Source: Lineus longissimus
Lineage: Eukaryota > Nemertea > Pilidiophora > Heteronemertea > Lineidae
Direction of reading: 5' to 3'
Length of the DNA stretch: 64,000 bases
NCBI RefSeq assembly: GCF_910592395.1
Contig: NC_088313.1
Coordinates: forward strand, 10,158,150 to 10,222,149
Shown here: positions 39,838 through 51,800 of the stretch, piece by piece
Layout of the letters: each line of letters begins with the position of its first letter
How positions within the stretch are numbered: position 1 is the stretch's first letter
The notes under the pieces: model-generated
The model's input: the letters and a program-made list of their open reading frames with translations, nothing else
What the model was told of the DNA's origin: nothing
The model's database searches: none
Program-made: the position numbers and the translations under genes

Positions 39838-42800
39838 GGCTGTCCGTTAAACAGGCACGTTTCAAAACAATGGCGGATAGGCGATAGATTTTCCCTCTGA
39901 GGCGTTGAGACCCTTCAGGACTCCTGAATAGACCAAATGTGGGTCCGGCAGGATGAGCGGTTTGGCCACTAGGTGGCACCGAGCGAAATTTTCCAAAAAC
40001 TTTTCCAGCAGCTGATTTCTCCTAATTCTTTAAGTTGGGGATCATGCATCAAATCTAATCTTATAGAGCAAAGCTTGCTCTTTCATTATCAATAGGCGTG
40101 GTTCATGAATTTCTCACCAGGTGGTGTTACTGGCGCAATTTAGTGAGCACCCCCCCCCCCCCAAGAAGAGCATTTTAAATTTCGCGCGAGTTATCCCACG
40201 TGCAGCGAACGTCACGTCTCGGAGTCTGCGCAGTTCAGTCGTAAGGAGACCATGCTATGGAATAGATCGCGTTCTGTCAATTCGGAGGTAAGTTCTCATT
40301 AAATGCACAATTTCATAGGCGATAATATTTGGCTGCTTGTGTTTTTGCATGTTGATGACATTAGGGAAGGCTTGGATTGTTTAATTGGATGTGATTAATT
40401 TGAAATAGTTCGTCGACGATCGTTGAAAAACGATCTGCGAAATGCAGCTTGGTCTGAGAAACGATGTCAAAGTCCGGCTTTAAATCATGGATTACTCAAC
40501 AAATAACTATTGTCACATAGCAGAACTAATGTGAATAAACAAGACAATAATAAACATCGTTCTGGTATCATCGGGTAAGGTTGCCAATGTACATAAACAG
40601 TGTAATTGAGGATCGACTCCGGCGATTTGAAATGTCAACAAACAATAAATGCGATAGCTGATACACACTGACACATGCACACTGTACATAGCACAATGCT
40701 TCAAACGGGGCCGATTCATCACTCTTATCACAATTCATTCTCAATGAAATTCCTTGATTATTCGGCCCTAGCGCCTTAAGCCTGCACCACACGGTGAAAA
40801 TTTGCGTGATGCAAGTGACACGCGTGCATGTTGCGACAAGCAAATTCTCACTGTGTGGGGTCGTTTTTTGCTGCGTATCTTCCCTCGCGAGTCGATACGC
40901 AGCCGATCTAGCATGTTTGATATTTTCTCGACACGCGAGGAAGTTAATCACCGTGTGGGATCTACCTGCAGCAATGTTGCGCGAGTTCGACGAATCACAA
41001 CAAGCAGATCGGTCACATGATCAAGTCTCTGGCCAGGATCGATACTGCGTCGCATTACTGTATCCTGCCTTTGTATCTGCGGCCCCACCATCTCGAGCAA
41101 TTCCTGAAATTCCTCGACCCGCACTCTCACTCTGTGGAACTGGCGATACTTCATGGGGTCCTCCTCCCGCAATTCAGCAATTAGATTTGCATAGGCCCCC
41201 TTATCCTCTCTTCTCTGAATCCATGGCCTTGTCCAAAGACTACGGTCCACGCGGCGCCGCCTCCGCCCCCGCCTCCGACGGAGTAACAGCAGGAGAATAA
41301 GGGCAATTTGGTCTTCTTGGTCCATAATACTTCTAATAGGATTTGACAGTTCCCGGGCGCTGCCATTTTGGTATCATGTGACTGACCTATAAATCATGTG
41401 ACCGATCTGCTTGTTGTGATTCGTCGAACTCGCGCAACATTGCTGCAGGTAGCCCCCACACGGTGATTAACTTCCTCGCGTGTCGAGAAAATATCAAACA
41501 TGCTAGATCGGCTGCGTCTCGACACGCGAGGAAGATACGCAGCAAAATACGACCCCACACAGTGAGAATTTGCCTGTCGCAACGTGCACGCGTGTCACTT
41601 GCATCACGCAAATTTCACCGTGTGGTGCGGGCTTTATCAGTTGTTGTTGGCCTTGTATTTGATATAAAACTTGGCTAGCTTAGCTATCTATCAAAATTAA
41701 AATGTTATCTCCTCATCATGTTTTGCAGGAATGATCTGCACTACTGCAGCTGCATTTGAACATATTTGGTGACCACATCACAGATGACCAAGAGAGAGGA
41801 TCGAGCTATGACCTTGCACATCCCATCGACTTCGGTGTTCACCAGTGCAATCATCAGAAGAGCCAGTCAATTTTAGTATTCAAGTATTTCATTCTGTAAT
41901 ACTTACCTCAAAATTGACTAAATAAAGAAAACCGCATGTGGCAGTTGGTTAAAAAAATCAAGTCTATCTGTTTAACGTTTTTACTTGCTATCAACATTTC
42001 AATGGTGGCATTCTGCTAAGGTTTGTAAGAGTTTCACTTGACTTAAGCAGGGTGTACATTAGTAAAATATTAGCAACATTTTACCAACATTTTACCAACA
42101 TTTTTACAACAATTTTGCAACAAGCCCTTCAAGGCCCTGTGTACACTAGCAACAAAATTGCAACAAATTAGCAACATTTTTACAACATGTTGGTAAATTG
42201 TTGCAAACTTTTTAGTGGGAACAAAGGGAAATAGGTATTTTGGAGGGAAAATGGATGATTCCAAGGAGAGAAGATGTGTTTTGAGTGCTTCAATCTGCAG
42301 CAATTTTAGCTGTCATTGTTGAGAGACGGAAGAGGCGGCGAAATAACCAAAGAGAATATGGACCAGGCCCTGGATCAAAATGAGGGTGGATCATGGGGCA
42401 TAAAACTGCCTGTTAAAGGAGTTGCGGCTGACTGACAAGCCGTCATACAAAAACTTCCTGCGAATGGATGAAACTTCTAGAAAAGGTTTCATCACCCTAC
42501 GAAGCAAGACACTCACTTGAGAGTTGCTATACCTGCTTCTTGTTCAAGTCACATGACCTCAGGTAGATCACATGACGCAAATCCTATTTCTGATTGGCTG
42601 AAGAGTTTGCAACATTTTTACAACATGCAACAAAGAATTGCATTGCATTTAATTTGCAACAATTTTACAACAATTTTACAACATGTTGTAAATGTAAGAC
42701 GCGTTTTGCTCTGTACACACTACGCATCATTTTTGCAACATTTGTTGCAACTGGAAATGTTGTAAAAATGTTGCTGATATTTTACTAGTGTACACAGGCC

Positions 42801-45800
42801 TTTAGGCAATAATAGAGTTGGGTAGAGCATTTTGTTAATGTTACCCTTTTAGTTAGGGAAACTGGTGCCTTCTGCATTAGGTGGACCCTACTTGCTCATC
42901 TGTCAGACCGGCCTCACACGTCGGCAGTAGAGTTTAAGGTCCAGTCTGCGACATTTACCCATTTCTACCCAGCCAAAAGCGGGTGATTGGGCTAGTCTCT
43001 CCATGTGATTCAATTCGCATGGATTCTTGTGTCCTGTGCTGAAAGGCTCCCTCCACAAGGGCAGACTACATCCGGTGGCACTAAAGTATGGAAGAAAGAC
43101 AGAAGACGACCAATTTGCGAAAAGGATCATCATCATCATCATCATGGCAACAGCTGAGGATGAATCATGTTGCTGTGTGTAGAATTGATGGTCCAATATA
43201 GGTTAGGTTATCTGTTTGCGCACACATTGCAAGGGTGGAGCTTGCTTGAAGTAGATTGCGCCAGTCTACCGTAATTCACTGTTACACATCCAGAAGCTAA
43301 TATCCTTAGGCTTTGAGTCCTTAGTTTAGTAGAGTTTGACGAGTAATGTAATATATACGAACAACGCAGCAACAACTCAGCTGAGCGCCAGGCCCTTGGG
43401 CCTCTAGTTACAATTTAAACTCCGACACCCTCCACGTGTACCCTCCTCTTTGGATGCATTTGACAATGTCCACACATATCCTGAACACCCCATGCCACCA
43501 TCTCTGGATTGTCCCTCGACTCATTGACCTCCCGAATTATGCGAGCTCTTACTTCTGCTAGACCTTGAACTGGAGTCTCATAAACCTTGTTCTTCAGGTA
43601 CTCTCAAAGAAAATAATCACTGGTAGTCAAATCTGGTGACCTTGTTCATGGCCACTGGGCGGTTCAGTGCGATTACTCGTTCTTTGAACAAAGCAGTGGC
43701 CGTCAATGTTTCCTCAACTGTGTGAGAGCGATGTGCTGAAGCACCATCATGTGCCCACCATAAGAGCCTCAAAATACCCCTCCCAGTTATGACATAAAAT
43801 GATTAATGAACCATTGACAATGAACCATGTGAGACGACAACTGCATGGAGTTTCCCAACTTGGAACATGTTCACTTCTGCCTGTCATTTTAAAGACCATG
43901 GTGCTCAATCATGCATGACTGCATGGACGTCATAATGGTATCAATACAAAGCTCATAGCTTATTCTTTACTGTGCTGGAATGTCAGAAGCTGTATAATTA
44001 ATGGTTTTAAAATATTAACCCATTTCGCCCGGATTACCTTTTTTATGAGACACCCTGTATAATACACACATTCCGCCCAACACCACAGACTGTGCATAGA
44101 GGGATGTGAATTAACTGAGGAATTATTTTTTGGTGGTTCGATTGCGAACCACCATCTGTGCTTGGTTATTCGTTTTTACTCATCTATAGTCCCATGTATG
44201 CATCTGCGTGAACAAATTAGTTCTCATGTTTGTAACGTCCAAAAAGACAATGCTATTCTGCCTAGATCCCTCAGATTAATCTCAGCTTGATTCGCACACT
44301 TGAATTTACTAATAGCTGCTATAACCTGCTGAACAAATGATTTATTTAATACCCATTTTGTTTCATACATCGCCGATGTATAGCGTAGTAATCTTATATT
44401 GAGTCGGCTGTCTGCTTGTGGAGGTCAAGCTGTCAATACGCAATGTGAATGTACACATTTTAGCTTGCTGGCGCCATCAAATGCTACACTTTTCACAGCA
44501 GCATCGCATTAACAGTGATATTCGCCTTTCACCCTGATTTGGTGGATTAGCAACTTGATTTTGCAGATATTCAACATTTAGTCGCCAAAAAATCTGCGCC
44601 GTCTAAATTGTTGGTGCTGCCGCCTATCGATAGCCAGTTGAGTTCGCGAGAAAGCGTGGCGGGAATTTCGAATCACCTAATTTGGTGTGCCACACAGTTG
44701 AATTACGGTAAATACAGTACTGTATGCATTTAGCTGGCCAACACCAGGAGATCAAAATAGGGCTATATTTATCATTCTAAAATACCTTGGTACCGTAAAG
44801 TCAACTTTTAAACGGAAAATGCATGAGCCTCGTTCTGAGAGTGGAGTGTTTTGGACACGCAACCAAGATGCTCTACCAAAGTTCCCTCGGGTTGCACTAA
44901 AATGTGGAACCATGCACACAGCTCACTTCAGAAGTTTGAGGCTCTCAAAACACTGCTTCAAACACAAATCAGCCAAGGAAGCATCAACCACCCTAAGTTT
45001 TTTAATGAGCACTACACATATTTGCTGAGAAAAACGCTCCAAATAGCCCATTTGCGCGGATTTTAGCGTCACTTGAGCGAGCCGATCCGGACTTCCTGTA
45101 CGCGCTGCCGTGACATAATGTAAACAACGGCGCTACCGGCGCTCCGGGCAGGCGATGGATGGAATTTGCCAAATTCGCACATATTCAAGTTATTTCGTGG
45201 CCTATCTTTTTAAGTTTGAGGTATTTTAGAATAGAAATTGAACCCTCGGCTTCGGACCTTGGTTGAGTTACCAAGACACTCTCGGGTGGAGCTAAAATTT
45301 CGTCCAAACCCTCGCCTGTCGGCTCGGGTTTGGACTGTATTTTAGCTCCACCCTCGAGTGTCTTGGTAACTCAACCAAGGTCCTCCGCCTCGGGTTCAAT
45401 TCCTTAATTATACATGTTCTAGCAATAAGCCATCATAGATCAATTCGCAATTGCATTCCTAAGCTTCATAGGCCTACTGAATGCGGACAAATTCCTATGG
45501 GACTGATCATGCGTCTATTTCCCCAGTCATCCTAGAACATTTTTAATGATTTACAATTAAAACATCTATGACAGGTTCCTCTGATGATACCACATCACAT
45601 TTCAACAACTCCTGCCCAGATTGCCCCCATCACATGCGCAAAAACCTCAGTCCCTGCCCTGCCCACAATTCGAACCACCCCTTCAGTCTTTTTTAAAGAC
45701 AGCTTGTTAAAACTGTTTCTTTTCATGACAACAGGAGATCGGAATTGAAGGCGTTGTTCCACAATGTTTTCTTGAATAATTTTGATTAAGATGTCCCTTG

Positions 45801-48800
45801 AGATCACTGCCTTAACACGATTCCATTAAACCAGGGAAAATGCTAAAGAATGATTCAAGGTTGTAATGAAAAACATATGCAATAGGGCCATTTTGACGGT
45901 AAGCGAAAAAAACACATTCGGATCAGATCCGAATGCGATCCGATTGAGTCACATTCAGGTCTAAAAAACTGCGCGCGTTTAACCTTTCAGCGTAATCCGG
46001 TCTCATCTGGAACCATTTCTGTGGAAATTGATGTGGAAATCTCCAATACCTTTGCTTTTGAAGGTGTAAAAAATACGTTAGTGCACATGCATCCATGTAA
46101 AATGAATCCCGATTCGGTATCCATTTGGGTTTAGACAACGCTTTTGATTCGGATGCATCCGGATGCACCTGGATTAAAACTACCTCGATCGATGTTTTTT
46201 ATAATCCAGATGGAACCGCATTGATCCGGATCATTTTGCATTTAGACGAGAAAAAGTTAAACCAGATTCAGATTCAATCGGATCGCATGTGGCTTTTTCC
46301 TGTTGTCTGAACGGCCCTAATATTCCTGCCATGTATGATTATAAACAAGATTTCGGGCAATTGTAAACACGGCAATTTTCTGTCAGGCATTTTCCATCTT
46401 TTTTTAGATGACCTCAAACTACAGTCCAGCGCTGACATTAGCATCAATTTTGACGTTGCCGATAATGAGAGTTGGATTGATTATTGTGAATGGGGCCTAG
46501 GTAAGTCTGATTCAATTCTCAGCCGTATGACCTCTCAATGAAATAAAACTTGTATCTTTCAGTACCATGTGCATCTAGAAGTTTAAGTTGAAGGACAGCA
46601 TTAATGTATCATTTGTAATTATTACCAAAGTATTAACTAAATACAAAATATAAATTGCTGGGAAACGATTAATTATACATCTTGGAAACAAAAGAAAATA
46701 AACTACCACATTATAGTTGTCTATTTGAGGTATAGGTACCTTGTGTGCTTACTGTGCTCCTATCGAGGGCAGAGGAAATTGCCCCATGGTATCAATTAGG
46801 CAAGTAATTTGATATCCAGTCGGTGACAATACTGCTCATGAGGGCCGACTTACAAACTCTTACAGTCATGACGACTTTGCTCTACACGTTTTTGATGATT
46901 AGTTTTAATTATTTCTTCAAAATTCAAAATTAATTATTCTGTTTGTAATGATTCCAGGTTACATCTCGGGTTCCTTGGGCCTGATGAATTTCACGAACAT
47001 CGGCGACAATCACACCGCCACAGCTTTCCTCAATGGCTCCAGCATCCCAAATGGCGCAACAGTCTATGGCACGGTGCGTTGCTTCAACCTGGCTGGTTGG
47101 TCTTCAATTATGTCCTCAGATGGTGTGATCATCGTTAAGGAAGCGCCATCTACGTCAGGGGCGATCGTACAGATCAGGCCATGGGGGGCGTCGCGGTACG
47201 CAACGGCTAATCTTTACCAGTCGAGTAACGATACCCTACATGTCATGTGGGATGGGTTCGATGATGCCAGTGGCATACTTTACTATGAGGTGAGAACACA
47301 ATGAAAAATATCCCGCATGTCTTGAATCATTCTTAATGGAAAACAACTGAATATACACGATTTAGGACATACGGCCATGTACTATGTGTGACAACAATTT
47401 TGTAATTTTTTAACCCTTCTCCTTATTGTAAGACATGGTGAAGACCTTCCGTGCAGTTCCCGAGGGAACCTGGCTTCCAGCATTTTGTTATATGCTAACA
47501 TTTTCTTTTCTTTTTCAAAATCGCCCTCGTCGTCAAGCGTTCCTGGAAACTGTATGGAGTTGACTTAATGTTGTGATGGCATGCGGGTAACCGACCCTAA
47601 AAGTGGAGAAAAAACAACGGTCAAAAATGCATTAGTGGAATAAATCCATACGAGTGGCATCATTTAGAAATAGTACTAAGCACATTAATTTCCTGTTTCA
47701 GGTTGCGCTAAAAGGCTATTACTATCTTAAGAGTTTCAAGACTCTCGCAACTAATAAGGAAAAGTTTGCGATTCTACCTGACTTGACATTACGACCAGGA
47801 GAGACATATGAAGTGTCCATCAGAGCTACCAACGTGATGGGGCTGACCAGTGGAGAGATTACCACCAGTGTCACCGTTTTGACGGAGCCGCCAGCTTTGG
47901 TGGATCTCGGCGGATTCGATTTAAGCAAGTACAATTGTGAATGAATCATACGAACAATAAAACTGCTTTTCGCTTAAGGAATCGATACTGGGGGTATTGG
48001 GTGTGTCCACGAAACCGCAAAGCGGAGCTTAAATTTCAACCAAAACCGAGGCGAAGCCAAGGTTTTGGCAAATATTATAGCTTCACCCGAGCAGTTTTTG
48101 GAAGGCAGTCAATACTAACTTATTACAGTGAAACGCATTATTGTCTTCACTATATAATCAACCATTTAAAAAGGTCGAAAAAAACTTTTTTATTAAGGAA
48201 AAATTCCACCAAAAAATCACTAGTGTTATAGTTCAGCAATAACTAATACTTTCATGGGTGTTTTCATGTTGATATCTTATCTTGGTTTCGAGCAATAATC
48301 ATGCTTTTCCTGCAAAAATATCAACATGCAAAATAAACAAATTTTCTATTGAACTTTGAAATCTGCCCCCAAACTTCCACCACCTCAACATGCAGTGTGT
48401 CATGTTATAGCACAAGTACAAGCAAAGACAATTTATAGTAAGTTATTTCTTTTTGTATTCCAATTAATGCACAACAATTATTCAAACTTCATTCAATGAA
48501 GGAGGGACAACATCATTGGCATACGTTTATTAGGGTTATTGACACCGTGATGTAACTGGACATGTCACTTATTACACTCCTATGGCTATTGAATAGATGT
48601 GCTTTAGCTTTTGCAGTTTGGATGCATCGACAAAACGGGAGGTTCTTCCCGTCAGGTCGTCAGCATTTTCCCAAAGCTTCATTTGGAGTGTTGTCTCAAC
48701 GGGCCAGAACTTCCTGAATGCCAGCTCTAGTAATGGGCAGGTGTTTACGATGTGCTCTGGTGTCTGTTCTCCATTGCCGCACTCGCAGTTGTATTAGAGC

Positions 48801-51800
48801 TACGCTCCTGGCAACAGAGTTGTATTAGAGCAGGACTTCGTCCTTTGCAACAAAGTTGTGCTACGCCACAAATATGCTATTTGATAATTTCATTTAATAA
48901 ATGAAAGAAGAAGATATTAAAAAGAATTGGTAATATTATTAAAAACATTTAAATATTGTTTTAGATTATCATAATATGCAGTGAGTCTATCTTACTTATT
49001 TAATTTTTTTTTAAAGTCAAGATAGACTCACCAAGTGATGGTACAGTAAGGGCTGTACTTAAACTATCTTTAATTTTTACTCCTTTTGTTTGATAATTTA
49101 ATTTATTTTAATTGAAAGAAGAAGATTATGAAAAAATATTTGAAATATTTTTAAGAATAATATTGAAATATTATTTAAATATTTCAAATATTCTTTTAGA
49201 TTAACATTATTAACAGTGTTCAATCTTAATTATTAAAACATATTTTTAAAGTCAAGATAGACACACCAAGTGATGGTACAGTAAAGGCTGTACTTAAACT
49301 ATCTTTAATTTTTACTCCTTTTGTTTGATAATTTAATTTATTTTAATTGAAAGAAGAAGATTATGAAAAAATATTTGAAATATTTTAAGAATAACATTGA
49401 AATATTATTCAAATATTTCCAATATTCTTTTAGATTAACATTATCAACAGTGGTTCAATCTTACTTATAAAAACGTATTTTTAAAGTCAAGATAGACTCA
49501 CCAAGTGATGGTACAGTAAATGCTGTATCCTAACTAGCTTTAATGTTCACTCTTAATCTTAAAAATTAAAATAATTAAATGGAAGATGAAAATATTATTA
49601 AGTTAATTAAATGAAAACTGAGTTAAACATTGATTCTAGCAAATACCCAGAACAGAGTTCAAGTGATTTAGTTATTAATCTCAACAAAGAAATTCAGAAT
49701 GCATCTAATATTAGTTTAACTGATGCAGGAATACCTTGTTCCTTTCACAACATAAGTGGAGCTAGGAAGAATGTCAAAATCAAGTTAAGGGATATATACA
49801 TGACACTTATTACGATACCTGATGGTCTTTATGACCTAGACAAATTTTCAAAAGCATTTTCATATCAATTGAAAGAAAACGTCTTAAGTAGAAATGTTGT
49901 TAGCTTTGATTTAGAAGAACCCACTGGTACGACATACATACACTTACTTTTAGAGAAGAAATGAGAAGAGATATCAAATTATGTTTATGGATAAAACCAA
50001 TGAACTGTTTGGTTTAATTTAAACGTTCTGAATGGCCTTATTCTTCTGAAGATGGTTTGGTCGTAAGTGATTATCCAATGAATTTCAGACCAATAAACTA
50101 TTTTGTTTTTCACTGTGACATAATTAACACTAATAAAGTACTTGATAACGGGGAACCGTCAGATGTTCTAGCCATTAGACCGATTAAAGAAGCTGATATT
50201 GGAGATACTATTACATACAGATTTTGTTAAACCAATACAAATACCATGCAAGTCAAGATTCAATAAAATAGAGATTAAATTAACAGATGAACACCGTGAC
50301 ATTATCGACCTTAATGGTTTTGATGTAATATATCAATTGTTGATAAAAGGAAATCCACCGAATTAAATGGCAAGTATTGTTATTATGATTGGAGGCGCTG
50401 TTGTCAAAGCATTAGCATTCTCAGGATCTGGTAACCTTTTTAAAGCACTAGACAAGAACAGTTATGAAGCTGAAAATAAAAGACATAATAGGGCTATGGA
50501 AGAGTTAAATAAAACATCAGCGGAATATGAAGAACATAGAAAGAAGATAATTGACTTCGTTAACCTTGAAATGAAGAGAGAAAACCAGTCTGCTATTGAT
50601 TTTAATAATACTGACACCGCTCTTGCTGTTTACAACCACTTTCACCCTGAGAAACAAGTATCATCACTAGCTAAACGACCTAAATTAAGTGACTATTACA
50701 ACCTAGTGATAAAATGAAGGAATACGAGTACCTATGGATTGTCCTAGGTATGAGTGCTGTAGGATAAGGGGTCTACTACTTTTTGGCTCACCGTAGGGGT
50801 GTCTATACGATAGCTCTGTGTCCGTTGTCGTCGTCGTCTCGTCGTCGTCGTCGTCGTCGTCCGTTGTATCCTCTAGCACGTTTCTTAACCGCTTGTGCTA
50901 TGAACCTGAAACTTTGTATACATCATGCTCAAGGTCATATGTACCCTGACACTGAATTTTGTTTCGGTCTGATTCTTGCCTTTGCCACCAGGGGGCTAAA
51001 ACCGAAAAGTTAAAGTTAAAGTTACGTAGCTCTACATGTTGACAAAAAATCAGGTCGATGTGGCGTACTTTTCAAGGTCACAGAGGTCAAATGGTGTGAA
51101 TTGGCCGTTTGTGTGTAAATATGGCACGTTTCCTAACCGCTCAAGCTATGAACTTTAAACTTGGTACACATGACCCTCTAGGTCAGATGACCTGTGACAC
51201 TGATTTTCGGTCCGGTCTGATTCTTAACTTGGCCACCAAGGGCCCAAAACAAAAAATTTGAATAAAGCCATATCTTGCTTATTACTGATTAGTTTTTGGT
51301 AAAAATTTTATGGTAGATAGTCTTCGCAAGGATACATCACATATGGTACGGTTTTTTGATTTGACGTACTTGTCAAGGTCACAGAGGTCAAATGGCATAA
51401 ATTGGCCATTTGAGCGTAACTGTGGAACGTTTGTTAACCCCTAAGGCTATGAACTTGAGACTTTGTACAAAGGACCCCCTAGGTCAGCTGACTTCCGACC
51501 CTGAATTTCAGTCCGGTCTGATTCTCGACTTGGCCAGGAGGGGGCCAAAAGTGAAAACCTAGAGAGTGTGATATCTCGCTTATTAGTGATTCGTTTTCAA
51601 TAACATTTTTATGGTAGGTTCTCCTAGCAAGGATACATCACATATCACATGAGTTTTTGATCTGTCCTGCTTTTCAAGGTCACAGAGGTCAAATGGCATA
51701 AATTGGTCGTTTGATTGTAACTATGGCACGTTTCTTAACCACTAAAGCTATGAACTTGAAATTTGGTACACATGACTCCCTACGTCATGTAACCTCGGAC

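Noticed and set aside
39752-39979. Protein rich in DRQT repeats
   Set aside because: Minus-strand translation of the (GTCT)n microsatellite.
43100-43160. Poly-Met frame (AMMMMMMI)
   Set aside because: Made by a short (ATC)n repeat; no gene support.
48960-49545. CRISPR-like array
   Set aside because: Repeats are about 236 bp apart, A/T-rich and in a eukaryotic Polinton; no short repeat-spacer pattern.
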